DNA of 64,000 bases from Dermabacter sp. p3-SID358 (GCF_025147465.1 NZ_JALXOZ010000002.1:100166-164165); one strand, 5' to 3'; shown: positions 16,936-27,344, counted from the first letter of the stretch. A program made the numbers and translations. The notes: generated from the letters alone by a model not told the origin.

Positions 16936-17877
16936 TTACTGGCCGCCCATGCCCGTCGTCGCGAAGCCGCGCACGATGTGGCGCTGGAAGAGCACGAACA
17001 CGATGAGCAGTGGCAACGCACCGATCACGGCACTCGCCATGCCCTGCGCGTACTGCACGCCATAGGCGTTCTTCACGGTGCCGAGACCCACGGGGATCGT
17101 CATGAGCTCAGGCGAGTTCGTGATGATGAACGGCCACAGGAAGTTGTTCCACGAGCCGATGAACACAAAGATTCCCACGGCAACGATGATCGAACGTGAG
17201 AGCGGGAGGATCACCGAGGTGAGGGTACGCAGCATCGATGCGCCGTCGAGCTTCGCGGCTTCTTCGAGTTCGATTGGGAGCTGGTCGAAGAAGTTCTTGA
17301 GCACGATCACCATGAGCGGGGCAACGACCTGCGGGAGCACGACGCCGGCGAGGGTGTCGGAAAGCTGCAAGAATTTCATCTGCTCAAACAGCGGAACGAT
17401 GAGGATCTGCGGCGGCACCATGATCGCGGCGATTGTGAGAGCGAAGCACAGCTTCTTGAAACGGAAGTTGTAGCGCGAGAACACGTACGCGGCGGGTACG
17501 GAGGTCACGAGGGTGATGATCGTGACGATCGCGGAGACGAGGATCGAGTTCCAGATCCACAGGGGGATGTCGCCCGCGGCGATCACGTTTGCGTAGTTCT
17601 CGAAAGTCCACCCCTCGGATGGCCAGAACGTGAGTGGCGCGGCGGAGGCATCGCTCTCGGTTTTGAGCGACAGCTGAAGGGCGAACAGAATCGGAATTGC
17701 CCAGCAGAGCGCGAGGATCGCGAGCGCGGCAAACGCCACTACGCGAGAGACTTTCGAGGAGCCGAGCGTGAGGGAGCGCTGGCGGGCGTTCTCCTCGCGC
17801 TTGTGGCTCGCGCGGCCCTTGAGGCCCGCGCGCTTGGGTCCTGCGGCGGTATCGAGGTCGGTCACTGCAGTGCTCAT
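16936..17877 (-). CDS. Carbohydrate ABC transporter permease, MalG-type
   Basis: 313 residues with a basic cytoplasmic N-terminal tail (KRAGLKGRASHKREENARQRS kept to the first ~35 residues), six predicted membrane segments and the EAA loop IELEEAAKLDGASMLRTL. It starts 2 nt after the stop of the MalF-type permease, so both are in one transcript with the SBP upstream and GH3 downstream. Substrate is probably a beta-linked oligosaccharide, inferred from the GH3 neighbour. Confidence 0.93.
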   Translation of the reverse strand: MSTAVTDLDTAAGPKRAGLKGRASHKREENARQRSLTLGSSKVSRVVAFAALAILALCWAIPILFALQLSLKTESDASAAPLTFWPSEGWTFENYANVIAAGDIPLWIWNSILVSAIVTIITLVTSVPAAYVFSRYNFRFKKLCFALTIAAIMVPPQILIVPLFEQMKFLQLSDTLAGVVLPQVVAPLMVIVLKNFFDQLPIELEEAAKLDGASMLRTLTSVILPLSRSIIVAVGIFVFIGSWNNFLWPFIITNSPELMTIPVGLGTVKNAYGVQYAQGMASAVIGALPLLIVFVLFQRHIVRGFATTGMGGQ

Positions 17878-17879
17878 GT

Positions 17880-18761
17880 TTAACGCTCCTTTGCGTTACG
17901 GTTCGTGATCGCTACCTGGATGAGAGAGACGACAACGATCATCGCGAAGAAGATGTAGGAGACGGCCGAGGCGTAGCCAACTCGGTAGCCGGAGAAGCCC
18001 TGGTCGTAGATGTATTGAATGATCGAACGGGTCGCGCCATCGGGGCCGCCCGCCGTCATAAGGAAGATCTGGTCAAAGACCTTGAGCGAGGCCAGGATCT
18101 GCAGCAAAACGATCAGCACTGTCGTGGGGCGCATCATCGGGAGCGTGACCGACCTAAGCCTGCGCCACGCACCAGCGCCATCAACCTGAGCGGCCTCGTA
18201 CACGGTGTCCGGAATGTTCTGGAGAGCCGAGAGGTACAGAAGGAAGTTGAAACCGATCGTCCACCACACGGTCGTGAGCGCAATCGACCACATGGCGATC
18301 TGCTTGTCACTCAGCCACCCGATCTGGTCAATCCCGAGGTGCGCAAGGATGCCGTTGAGGAACCCAAAATCGTTCGCAAACATCACGCCCCACATCGCGG
18401 TCACGACCGAAACGGGAAGCAGGTAAGGCCCGAAGAACGTGAGGCGCCACAACCACTGGCCGGGGAGACCCGTGACGACGAGGTAGGCAAGCACGAACGA
18501 GAGGATCACAAGTGGGATCGACGAGATGAGCGTGAAGAACAGAGTGTTGAGCAGGCTCGAGTACATGTCGGCGCTCGTGAAAGCCTCGAGGTAGTTATCG
18601 ATTCCCACAAAGCCACTGTTCGTGGAGGCGAGCGACTGATCCGTAAAGCTCATCCACAGGCCCCACACGATGGGGACGATGAGGAAGAGGATGAAAAGGA
18701 TCATGTAGGGAAGGGCGAACCATCCCGCACCGCGGGAGGTGAAGCGTGCGCGTTCATTCAT
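17880..18761 (-). CDS. Carbohydrate ABC transporter permease, MalF-type
   Basis: 293 residues, six predicted membrane segments (first around ALPYMILFILFLIVPIVWGL) and an EAA loop (TVYEAAQVDGAGAWRRLRS). Start ATG with AAGGAGGTCACGCC just upstream. It lies 12 nt downstream of the solute-binding protein gene in the GH3-linked operon and pairs with the MalG-type permease. Confidence 0.93.
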   Translation of the reverse strand: MNERARFTSRGAGWFALPYMILFILFLIVPIVWGLWMSFTDQSLASTNSGFVGIDNYLEAFTSADMYSSLLNTLFFTLISSIPLVILSFVLAYLVVTGLPGQWLWRLTFFGPYLLPVSVVTAMWGVMFANDFGFLNGILAHLGIDQIGWLSDKQIAMWSIALTTVWWTIGFNFLLYLSALQNIPDTVYEAAQVDGAGAWRRLRSVTLPMMRPTTVLIVLLQILASLKVFDQIFLMTAGGPDGATRSIIQYIYDQGFSGYRVGYASAVSYIFFAMIVVVSLIQVAITNRNAKER

Positions 18762-18773
18762 GGCGTGACCTCC

Positions 18774-20096
18774 TTATTCGATGGGGTTGGGTTGCATGGC
18801 GATGCCGCTGATGACGTCGAGCATTCCCTCGATCGCCCGCTGCGGTTCGACGCTTCCGCGAAAGCCCTCGATAAGCCGCTGGCACACGCGGTTTTGGAAA
18901 TCGGAACCAGCACCCGCGAACCACACCTTCGGGTCCACAACCACGGTTTCGGCGGCATCTTTGTACTGGTTTTGGACCTCGAGCTCTCGGTACGCGGGCT
19001 CATCCTGCGAGGGGAGATAGCCGGGGATGTGCCCTGCGGCGCCCCACTGATCGCCCTTTTTGAGCATGGACGACACAAACAGATACGTGTTGCGGCGGAG
19101 CTCATCGGTCATACGGCGGTTGTTCGGGAGCACGTACGTGTGGGAGTCGGCGTAGTTCGCGGGCGTTCCGAACATCGTGGGCATCGGCGCCCCTGCGAGC
19201 GCCTCGACGTTTTCTTTGAATCCGTTGAGCTCCCACACGCCCGAGAAGATCATGCCGTTGCGGCCACCGTTGAAGGCGGAAAGGGCGCCCGGGTAGTCCT
19301 GCGAAGAGGCCATACATTTGTCGTCCATCCACGAGTTCACCGCGGCGACGACGCGCGCGGCGGCATCGATGTCCATGTCGGCCTTCTCGCCTGGTTCAAA
19401 GCTGTACTCGCCGCCGGTCTGGTGGAAGAGGCCCCAAAAGAGTCGCCACGCTTGCGCGGTGTCGAGCTGATACCCGAAGGCAATTCCGGGTCCGCCGGTC
19501 ACCTCACCAAGTTTTGTGCCGACTTCCTGAAGTGCTTCGGGCGAGTCGATTGCGAGGGTGCCATCGGATTCGAGAACCCCAGCCTTTTCCGCAACGACCC
19601 TGTCGAAGAAACTGATGAAGGGGTGGGTGTCGAGCGGGATCGCGTACTGCTTGCCGTCATATTGGCAGGCTTCAAGGAGCGCGTCGGTGAACGTATCGTT
19701 CGTGACGCCGAATTCTTCGAAGAGGCTCATGTCCCACGGTTCGATGAGGCCGCCCGGGGCGAAGCCGGCGACGCGGCTCACGTGCATGATCGCGGTGCTC
19801 GGCGGCGCACTCGACGCGGCGGCCATGGCGAGCTTGGTGTAGTAAGGGTTGCCCCAGCTAAGGGTCGTGGGCTCAACCTCGAGGCCGGAGTTCTCCTTGA
19901 CGACCTCGGCAATCATGCCGCGGGTCTTTTCACCGTCAGCGCCGGAGAAGAGATCCCAGACGGCGACCTTGGAGGGATCCGCTTGCGCGGCTCCGCATCC
20001 GGCTAACCCTAGTCCGAGAGCCCCTGCACCAAAGCCCGCGAGGAGCGTCCGGCGACTGAGCCTCGACGGGGTGCGACTATTGTGCGCGCTCGGCAT
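18774..20096 (-). CDS. Sugar ABC transporter solute-binding lipoprotein (GH3 locus)
   Basis: 440 residues. The N-terminus has a twin-arginine signal (SRLSRRTLLAGFGAGALG) and the lipobox LAGC, so it is a secreted lipoprotein. The mature part resembles family 1 solute-binding proteins (AVWDLFSGADGEKTRGMIAEV at the start, SFFDRVVAEKAGV, YLPSQDEPAYRE). First gene of the operon SBP-permease-permease-GH3, divergent from the LacI regulator. Two CACGTG-core palindromes lie between them, one at its presumed promoter, so LacI-type repression relieved by an imported sugar is likely. Confidence 0.92.
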   Translation of the reverse strand: MPSAHNSRTPSRLSRRTLLAGFGAGALGLGLAGCGAAQADPSKVAVWDLFSGADGEKTRGMIAEVVKENSGLEVEPTTLSWGNPYYTKLAMAAASSAPPSTAIMHVSRVAGFAPGGLIEPWDMSLFEEFGVTNDTFTDALLEACQYDGKQYAIPLDTHPFISFFDRVVAEKAGVLESDGTLAIDSPEALQEVGTKLGEVTGGPGIAFGYQLDTAQAWRLFWGLFHQTGGEYSFEPGEKADMDIDAAARVVAAVNSWMDDKCMASSQDYPGALSAFNGGRNGMIFSGVWELNGFKENVEALAGAPMPTMFGTPANYADSHTYVLPNNRRMTDELRRNTYLFVSSMLKKGDQWGAAGHIPGYLPSQDEPAYRELEVQNQYKDAAETVVVDPKVWFAGAGSDFQNRVCQRLIEGFRGSVEPQRAIEGMLDVISGIAMQPNPIE

Positions 20097-20152
20097 GGCG
20101 CTTCACCTTCCTCGTCATCGTTGACAGGTGTGCGGTGTCACTCACCTTTGAT

Positions 20153-20164
20153 TCTCACGTGAGA
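20153..20164. promoter_or_regulatory. LacI-type operator, site 1 (transporter side)
   Basis: TCTCACGTGAGA is a perfect 12-bp palindrome with a central CG. On the minus strand TTGACG lies about 30 nt upstream as a possible -35, placing the palindrome near the transcription start of the transporter operon. Confidence 0.7.
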
Positions 20165-20257
20165 GTTTTGCACTTTTCCTCTGGTTTCGTCAAGCGCACG
20201 CGCCCTTCACGCCCGCGGTTGGACGGAAAGGCGCGGGGGTCCGGCGGCTGCGCCCCC

Positions 20258-20282
20258 TACACTGAAACCACTTCTCACGTGA
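20258..20282 (+). promoter_or_regulatory. Promoter -10 and LacI-type operator, site 2 (regulator side)
   Basis: TACACT (20258-20263) is a good -10 for the regulator gene. Twelve bases later is TCACGTGA (20275-20282), matching the core of site 1 (TTCTCACGTGA is shared). The site lies between the -10 and the start codon, so autorepression is expected. Confidence 0.6.
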
Positions 20283-20295
20283 TGAAAGGGGCAGC

Positions 20296-21396
20296 ATGAA
20301 CGGGCCTAGTCCACGCAAACGCGCAAGCATCAAGGACGTTGCGGCGCGGGCCGGCGTTTCGTGGAAAACCGTGTCGAACGTCGTCAACGATCGGCCGGTC
20401 GTGAAGCCCGCTACCCGCGACAAGGTTCTCGCTGCAATCGCAGATCTCGGCTACGTGCCAAACGAAGCAGCCCGCGAAATTCGCGGCAACGCCACGCGCA
20501 CCGTTGCCCTCGTGATTCCGCACCTGCTCAACCCGTATTTTGCGCGGCTCGCGGAAACGTTCCACAACATCGCGGCGCGCGCCGGCCACAGCGTGAGTAT
20601 CGAGCTCACTGGCGAGCATGCCGATATCGAGCGCCGCTACGCCCGCGGGCTCGCCAAGCGTTCGTTCGGGGCACTCATCATGGCGCCGCTCCTTCCCGAG
20701 ACGGTGCGCGAGCTCGCCGAGCACTCGCCCGTTCCCACCGTCGTTCTCGGTGAAGCCGTTGCCGATCACGGAAGCATTCACCACGTGAGCATCGACAACA
20801 CTGCGAGCGCGGTCGACGTCGTGCGCCACGTGATTGATCGCGGCGTTTCGCGCCCGCTGTTTCTCGGCGCCCAGGAAGGCGTGGCCTCAACCGGTACGGA
20901 ACGCCTCACGGGCTTTCGCGCGGCGTGTCGCTTCGCGGGGATTCCCCCTGCCGATCAACTCCTGATTCACACGACGGAATGGACGCGATACGAGGGATAT
21001 GCACAGGTGAGAGACCTTATTGGAGAAGCAGCAAACGCGAAGAGTTCCACGAGCACCAGTGGCACCAAGGCACTCCCGTTTGATGCGGTCGTCGCTGGCA
21101 ACGACCTCCTCGCGCTCGGCGCATGCGAGGCGCTTCGCGACGCGGGCTACACGATCGGCACCGACGTGCTCGTGTGCGGCTGGGACGACATCCCCGAATC
21201 TGCGCATTGCACTCCCCCGCTCACCTCGGTCGCGCCCGATCTCGAGTGCCTCGTATCGGCGGCGCTGTTCGCCGCGCTTGGCGACGACTCCTTTGCACGA
21301 GGTGCACAAACCGCCGAGGTGACGTCGCTTGGCTCAGCATCGACGTTCCTCGTGCCGCACACGCTCGTGACGCGCACCTCGACACTTGGTCACTAA
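20296..21396 (+). CDS. LacI-family regulator of the GH3/GH2 locus
   Basis: 366 residues: N-terminal LacI HTH (ASIKDVAARAGVSWKTVSN, residues ~10-28), hinge region and an effector-binding domain (RTVALVIPHLLNPYFARL, DVLVCGWDDIPESAH). The ATG has AAAGGGG 5 nt upstream. It is transcribed divergently from the transporter-GH3 operon and followed 88 nt later by a GH2 gene on the same strand. The two CACGTG-core sites between the divergent genes are its probable targets. Its inducer is probably a sugar handled by the GH3, GH2 or GH31 enzymes. Confidence 0.93.
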   Translation: MNGPSPRKRASIKDVAARAGVSWKTVSNVVNDRPVVKPATRDKVLAAIADLGYVPNEAAREIRGNATRTVALVIPHLLNPYFARLAETFHNIAARAGHSVSIELTGEHADIERRYARGLAKRSFGALIMAPLLPETVRELAEHSPVPTVVLGEAVADHGSIHHVSIDNTASAVDVVRHVIDRGVSRPLFLGAQEGVASTGTERLTGFRAACRFAGIPPADQLLIHTTEWTRYEGYAQVRDLIGEAANAKSSTSTSGTKALPFDAVVAGNDLLALGACEALRDAGYTIGTDVLVCGWDDIPESAHCTPPLTSVAPDLECLVSAALFAALGDDSFARGAQTAEVTSLGSASTFLVPHTLVTRTSTLGH

Positions 21397-21484
21397 GCCA
21401 CCCTTTATTCCCACGTTGCAATTTTGCTCGACGGCGTGATTGACTGGCCCCAACCAGTACACACAACGACGTGAGGACATCACC

Positions 21485-23440
21485 ATGCCACTCGTTCCCG
21501 AATTCGCCGCAGTTCCCGAGCTGAAGGATCTCGCCGAGAAAGCTGAGCATCTCGCGGGCCTCCTCGACGCTCCCCTCTCGGCCGCAACCGACGTACCAAA
21601 GCCCGAACATCCGCGCCCCCAGTGCCATCGCGCCACGTGGCTCAACCTCAACGGCCAGTGGGAATTCGAGATCGACGCTGGAGACTCGGGCCGCGAACGC
21701 AGACTCCTCGAGCGCCCCCTTGAGGGCTCGATCCTCGTGCCGTTTGCTCCAGAATCCAAGGCCTCGGGCGTCGAGCACACCGACTTTATGGAAGCCGTGT
21801 GGTATCGCCGCGAGGTGGAGGTTCCCGCGGAGTGGAGCGAGGGCCCCGGCGGGCAGCCCCTCGTCCCGATCCTTCACTTCGGCGCCGTCGACCACGACAC
21901 GACCGTGTGGGTCAACGGTGTGGAAGTCGCTCGCCACCGCGGCGGCTTCACTCCCTTCCAGGCAAACCTCAACGGCATCGTAAGCCCGGGCGAGACGACC
22001 ACGATCGTCGTGCGCGCCCGCGATTCCCGCTGGGAACCTCAGGCACGCGGCAAGCAAGCCACGTGGCACGATTCCACGCACTGCCAATACACTCGCACCA
22101 CCGGCATTTGGCAAACGGTGTGGCTCGAAGGCGTTCCCGCGCACGCCATTTGCGCCGTGCACACCACCCCATCGCTCGCCGACAACTCCTTCGACATCAC
22201 GTTGCCTCTCACCCACAACACCAAGGACACGCGGGTCGAGGTCACCGTCGGAACCCCCGACGGCACCACCCTCGCCACCGCAAGCGCCCGCGCCGACCTT
22301 GACCTCGCACCCCGCGTGCGCGTCACTGTGCCGGACGAGCACGTGCGCGTGTGGGCGGCAGGTGAGCCCGAGCTGTACCGCCTCACCGCACGACTTCTCG
22401 ATTCTGACGGCGGCCTGATCGACGAAGTGCATTCCTACGCAGGGCTTCGCTCGACCGCCCTCGAAGGCACGGAGTTCCGAATCAACGGTGAACGCGTATT
22501 CCAAAGACTCGTACTTGACCAGGGATATTGGGCCGAGACGCTCATGACCGCGCCCTCCGACGACGCGATGCTCACCGACATCCAGATTGCCCTCGCCGCG
22601 GGTTTCAATGGCGCTCGGCTGCACCAAAAGGTGTTCGAGGAGCGCATGCTGTTCTGGGCCGATCTGTTCGGCTATCTCGTGTGGGGCGAGTTCGGCGACT
22701 GGGGAGTTTCGGGGCGCGGCGGCCTTGGCTACAACCAAGAGCCGACGGCGAGCTTCATCTCGCAATGGATTGAGGCGCTCGAACGTGACTTTTCGCATCC
22801 GAGCATCGTGGGATGGTGCCCGCTCAACGAGACGCATCAGGTGCTTCACGACCGCATCACGGTGCTCGACGATGTGACTCACGGGATGTACAACGCGACG
22901 AAGCTTGCGGATCCGTCGCGCCCGGTGATCGATGCCTCGGGATACAGCCACCGCGTGCGCGGAGCTGACATCTACGACTCGCACTCCTACGAGCAGGATC
23001 CCGAGGCGTTTGCACGCGAACAAGCGCCACTTGCCGAAGGAAAACCTCAGGTCAACAGGCGTGAACTCGCTCCAAATGAGATGCCATTTGCGAACGGCGA
23101 CTTCTCGATCCCCTACGCCGGCCAACCATTCTTTGTTTCCGAATACGGCGGCATCTGGTGGAACGAGGAAGAAGCGCGTGCTGCCGAATTCACGGGCCAG
23201 GACCAGGCCGAGTCCTGGGGCTATGGCAATCGCGTGCGCAGCGAAGAGGAACTGTACGAGCGCTTCGAGGCACTCACGAATGTCCTGCTGAATAATCCGC
23301 TCATGTTTGGCTATTGCTACACGCAGCTCACCGACGTGTTCCAGGAAAAGAACGGGGTTGTTGATTTCGAGCGCGGCATGAAGCTCGACCTTGCACGCTT
23401 GCGTGCGGTGCAAACAAAAAAGGCTGCCTACGAGGAGTAG
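21485..23440 (+). CDS. GH2 beta-glycosidase (beta-galactosidase/beta-glucuronidase-like), short form
   Basis: 651-residue glycoside hydrolase family 2 enzyme without signal peptide. Order: sugar-binding jelly-roll domain (WLNLNGQWEFEID... VWYRREVEVP ... VWVNGVEVARHRGGFTPF), immunoglobulin-like domain, TIM barrel. The acid/base is probably E449 in CPLNET and the nucleophile E553 in VSEYGG. The ATG at 21485 is chosen because GAGG lies about 9 nt upstream and a GTG 45 nt earlier has no such signal. It follows the LacI gene, so it is probably part of the same regulon. It is much shorter than the LacZ-type enzyme ending at 33666 and lacks the C-terminal domains. Specificity is undetermined. Confidence 0.9.
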   Translation: MPLVPEFAAVPELKDLAEKAEHLAGLLDAPLSAATDVPKPEHPRPQCHRATWLNLNGQWEFEIDAGDSGRERRLLERPLEGSILVPFAPESKASGVEHTDFMEAVWYRREVEVPAEWSEGPGGQPLVPILHFGAVDHDTTVWVNGVEVARHRGGFTPFQANLNGIVSPGETTTIVVRARDSRWEPQARGKQATWHDSTHCQYTRTTGIWQTVWLEGVPAHAICAVHTTPSLADNSFDITLPLTHNTKDTRVEVTVGTPDGTTLATASARADLDLAPRVRVTVPDEHVRVWAAGEPELYRLTARLLDSDGGLIDEVHSYAGLRSTALEGTEFRINGERVFQRLVLDQGYWAETLMTAPSDDAMLTDIQIALAAGFNGARLHQKVFEERMLFWADLFGYLVWGEFGDWGVSGRGGLGYNQEPTASFISQWIEALERDFSHPSIVGWCPLNETHQVLHDRITVLDDVTHGMYNATKLADPSRPVIDASGYSHRVRGADIYDSHSYEQDPEAFAREQAPLAEGKPQVNRRELAPNEMPFANGDFSIPYAGQPFFVSEYGGIWWNEEEARAAEFTGQDQAESWGYGNRVRSEEELYERFEALTNVLLNNPLMFGYCYTQLTDVFQEKNGVVDFERGMKLDLARLRAVQTKKAAYEE

Positions 23441-23462
23441 TCCCGGCGTTTTGCCGGTCCGC

Positions 23463-23525
23463 ATCATGAAGAAAGTGCGGCGTCCGAGGCCCCCAAACCT
23501 TCCAGGGCCGCACTTTCTTCATGAT
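23463..23525. repeat. Intergenic palindromic element C
   Basis: Perfect 19-bp inverted repeat (left arm ATCATGAAGAAAGTGCGGC at 23463-23481, right arm 23507-23525) around a 25-nt loop, just after the GH2 stop. It shares the ATGAAGAAA/TTTCTTCAT arms with element D. It may also end the GH2 transcript. Confidence 0.8.
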
Positions 23526-23586
23526 CTGAGCCAAGAGCAAGAGCAAGAAGGGCTCGGCCGCACCCCTCATTGATGCCGCGCTACTT

Positions 23587-23645
23587 TATGAAGAAAATCC
23601 CCCGGTAGCGGCGCCGCGACCCCGCCCCAGACCAATTTCTTCATA
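23587..23645. repeat. Intergenic palindromic element D
   Basis: TATGAAGAAA at 23587-23596 and TTTCTTCATA at 23636-23645, a perfect 10-bp inverted repeat with GC-rich interior, 62 nt after element C. The rest of the interval to 23768 shows no gene. Confidence 0.75.
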
Positions 23646-23768
23646 GTTTGTGCCGCCTCAGGGAGAGGATGGCACCGGGGAAAGGAAGGCACCGCGCTTC
23701 GGCGAAAGAAGGGCAGCGCGCCCAGGGACCGAAGAAGGCGCTGCACCGGCACTACCAACCCCGACATG

Positions 23769-23800
23769 AAAATCGCCCGCCCCAACATGGGGGCGGGCGA
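23769..23800 (-). terminator. Rho-independent terminator of the GlsB-type gene
   Basis: On the minus strand TCGCCCGCCCC pairs with GGGGCGGGCGA around a 6-nt loop and is followed by TTTT. It lies 37 nt beyond the GlsB-type gene stop. Confidence 0.85.
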
Positions 23801-23836
23801 CCGCGCTAGGCGCGCACTCTTATTGATGCGTCGCGA

Positions 23837-24121
23837 TCAGTTGTCGGACTTCGTGAGCAGCCCGTACACGAACATGACCACGAGCGCACCGATCACCGAC
23901 AGGAGGATCGTCCACAGCGACCACGGGTTATCGAGGAGCGAGCTCCAGCCGCCGTCGCCGAAGAGACCACCGATGAGACCACCGACGATTGCGCCGATGA
24001 CACCGAGGATGATGGTCATCCCCATCCCCATCGACTGCTTGCCCGGCATGACTGCACGAGCGATGAGTCCGATGAGGCCGCCGATGATGATCCACGAAAT
24101 GATTGCCCAAATAAGAGACAT
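23837..24121 (-). CDS. GlsB/YeaQ/YmgE-family stress-response membrane protein
   Basis: 94-residue protein of the transglycosylase-associated (GlsB/YeaQ/YmgE) family: three hydrophobic segments with Gly-rich helices (WIIIGGLIGLIARAVMPGK, ILGVIGAIVGGLIGGLFG and a C-terminal segment ending FVYGLLTKSDN). Members are small inner-membrane proteins induced under acid, osmotic or envelope stress; the molecular role is unsettled. Monocistronic, with a clear terminator downstream and a 15-bp palindrome 23-37 nt upstream of the start. Confidence 0.9.
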   Translation of the reverse strand: MSLIWAIISWIIIGGLIGLIARAVMPGKQSMGMGMTIILGVIGAIVGGLIGGLFGDGGWSSLLDNPWSLWTILLSVIGALVVMFVYGLLTKSDN

Positions 24122-24143
24122 GGCGTGACTACTTTCTGTGTAA

Positions 24144-24158
24144 GTGAACCAGGTTCAC
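24144..24158. promoter_or_regulatory. Palindrome upstream of the GlsB-type gene
   Basis: GTGAACC-A-GGTTCAC, a perfect 7-bp inverted repeat with one central base, in the leader of the GlsB-type gene. A related CGAACCTGGG lies 30 nt further upstream. Operator for an unknown regulator is the simplest reading. The rest of 24159-24363 shows no gene. Confidence 0.45.
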
Positions 24159-24363
24159 AGCTGTCCCGGGCGGTGTTGGCGAACCTGGGTTTGCTAACGG
24201 TGCCCGGGAGGTTGAAAGATCGTCAACCACTCCCCATCCTACCCGGCGTCAAGTAGTGCGAAATTGCACGTCACTCGGATTTTCTGGCTCCTTTACCGAA
24301 CGCACATCACACCTTTGCCTGAGCGCCACACGTTCGCCTCGCGTCAACGCCCCATCACATAAG

Positions 24364-24395
24364 GAGGGCGGCACGCCCCACGACGCGCCGCCCTC
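24364..24395 (-). terminator. Hairpin downstream of nrdF
   Basis: GAGGGCGGC and GCCGCCCTC form a 9-bp stem 18 nt beyond the nrdF stop. There is no U-run after it, so termination efficiency is uncertain. Confidence 0.5.
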
Positions 24396-24412
24396 AGTCA
24401 ACGATGAGGAGA

Positions 24413-25831
<1,419 letters not shown>

Positions 25832-25842
25832 GGGTAGAGCAC

Positions 25843-26103
25843 GTGTCACTGCCGTCCATGATCCTCGCGTCTGTTTTCTTCTTTGCCTACATCGGCGTGT
25901 GCCTCTGGGCGGTGATTGCCCCGCGCGGCTTGTGGCGCACACTCAACGGTCGGTTCTATCGGCGCCAGCGAGATGCTGAGCCGAGCAGCGCCGTCTTTAT
26001 GCGGATGCGGATCGTGGGAATCGTCGCGGCACTCGTGGGCGTGGTGGGTATCCCGCTCGCGGTCGTGTGGGCGATGGTCACGAACGCGATCGTGAACGGT
26101 TAG
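25843..26103 (+). CDS. Small two-TM membrane protein, DUF6199-like
   Basis: 86 residues from the GTG at 25843 (weak GGGGTAG upstream). First TM SMILASVFFFAYIGVCLWAVI, then a short cytoplasmic loop with W-x-L-x-G-x-F/Y (LWRTLNGRFYRRQRDAEPSSA), then a second TM (RIVGIVAALVGVVGIPLAVV). The W..L..W/F...DAEPS layout resembles DUF6199 proteins, which have no known function. It is a likely paralogue of the frameshifted gene 11 nt upstream. Confidence 0.65.
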   Translation: MSLPSMILASVFFFAYIGVCLWAVIAPRGLWRTLNGRFYRRQRDAEPSSAVFMRMRIVGIVAALVGVVGIPLAVVWAMVTNAIVNG

Positions 26104-26193
26104 CAGCCAAGGGCCCGACCCGCCTTTACTCGCAGGTGAGGGCGTCCCATGACCGCGCGATCTCGGGTACGTTTGCCGCGCGAGTGGCTCAAT

Positions 26194-26241
26194 TTGACAT
26201 CCTTCTGGTGGCGCACGCTACAGTGACTGGGAGCGCTCCCA
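26194..26241 (+). promoter_or_regulatory. Promoter with CelR-type operator for the lacZ-type locus
   Basis: TTGACA (26194-26199) and TACAGT (26219-26224) form a promoter with a 19-nt spacer. Directly after, TGGGAGCGCTCCCA (26228-26241) is a perfect 14-bp palindrome identical to the operator bound by CelR of Thermobifida fusca and found in front of cello-oligosaccharide genes of other actinobacteria. It sits at the expected transcription start, about 90 nt upstream of the LacI gene. Confidence 0.85.
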
Positions 26242-26331
26242 CCGGGTGTGCGTCGCGTGGCTTTTCGGCCGCGAGGCGCGCGAGACTCTCGATCACGAGG
26301 GGCGCACTACTCAGCGAAGAGGAGGGCACGC

Positions 26332-27309
26332 GTGGCCACGATCAACGATGTCGCACGCGCCGCGGGCGTGTCCCGCAGCACGGTCTCGCGCGTGCTCAAC
26401 GGTCAGATCTCCTCCCCAGAAGCCCGCGCGAAAGTGGAAACGGCCATCGCCGAAACCGGCTACAGCGCCAACGCTCACGCGCGCTCCCTCGCCTCGGGCA
26501 AGAGCAACGTCTACGCAGCAATCCTCACCGAGCCCTACGGCGAACTTTTCGACGACCCCACCTTCGGGCGGATGCTCCAGGGCATCAACTCCGCGCTCGT
26601 GGGCGGCGACATCGCGCTCAATCTTCTTTTTGCCACAACCGATGAGGAGCGAGAGCGAACGCTGCGCCAGCTCGCCCCGAACCGGGTCGACGGCGCGCTC
26701 GTGCTCTCGCCCCACATCGAAGATCCGCTGCTCGAAGCAATGAGCACCGAGATCCCCACGATCGTTCTCGGCCCCCTCATTGAAGGCCGAGAAAACACGT
26801 GGACCGTGACGATCGATGACCACCAGGGAGGCGAGCTCGGCGCGCGCCACCTGGTTGAGCGCGGTGCCCATCGCATCGCGATCATTGCGGGCCCGGAAAC
26901 GGCGCAGGGCGCTCACGACCGCGTCGAGGGCCAACTCTCGGCACTCGAAACCGCCCCGCTCGAGGTCATCCACGCACCTTATTCAACAGGCGGAGGCGCC
27001 TCGGCCACGCGCGAGCTGCTCTCGCGCCACACCGACATCGATGGGATCCTGTGCGGCTCGGATCGCCAGGCCCTCGGCGTTCTCGCCACGCTCCGCGAAG
27101 CAAGCCGAAACATCCCGGGCGACGTCAAGGTCGTGGGATTTGACGACCACGCCTTCGCCGCCGAAACGACCCCGGCACTCACGACCATCGCGCAGCCCAT
27201 CTTCGACGTCGGTGCAAGCGGGGCGCGCTTGCTCAACGCCCTCGGCGAGGGCCAACCACTCCAGTCGCTCACGCTTCCCACGACCCTCGTGGTGCGCAAA
27301 ACGACCTGA
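26332..27309 (+). CDS. LacI-family regulator, CelR-like
   Basis: 325 residues from the GTG at 26332 (AGGAGG 7 nt upstream). The N-terminus MATINDVARAAGVSRSTVSRVLNG is the LacI HTH; the effector domain follows (NVYAAILTEPYGELFDD, DVKVVGFDDHAFAAETTPALTT). First gene of the plus-strand locus regulator-SBP-permease-permease-GH2. The perfect TGGGAGCGCTCCCA site just upstream is the canonical CelR operator, so it probably represses its own operon until a disaccharide inducer binds. CelR orthologues respond to cellobiose; with a LacZ-type enzyme here the inducer may differ. Confidence 0.93.
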   Translation: MATINDVARAAGVSRSTVSRVLNGQISSPEARAKVETAIAETGYSANAHARSLASGKSNVYAAILTEPYGELFDDPTFGRMLQGINSALVGGDIALNLLFATTDEERERTLRQLAPNRVDGALVLSPHIEDPLLEAMSTEIPTIVLGPLIEGRENTWTVTIDDHQGGELGARHLVERGAHRIAIIAGPETAQGAHDRVEGQLSALETAPLEVIHAPYSTGGGASATRELLSRHTDIDGILCGSDRQALGVLATLREASRNIPGDVKVVGFDDHAFAAETTPALTTIAQPIFDVGASGARLLNALGEGQPLQSLTLPTTLVVRKTT

Positions 27310-27344
27310 AACTTCCACGCACGAAAGATTCAAAGGAGAACCTC

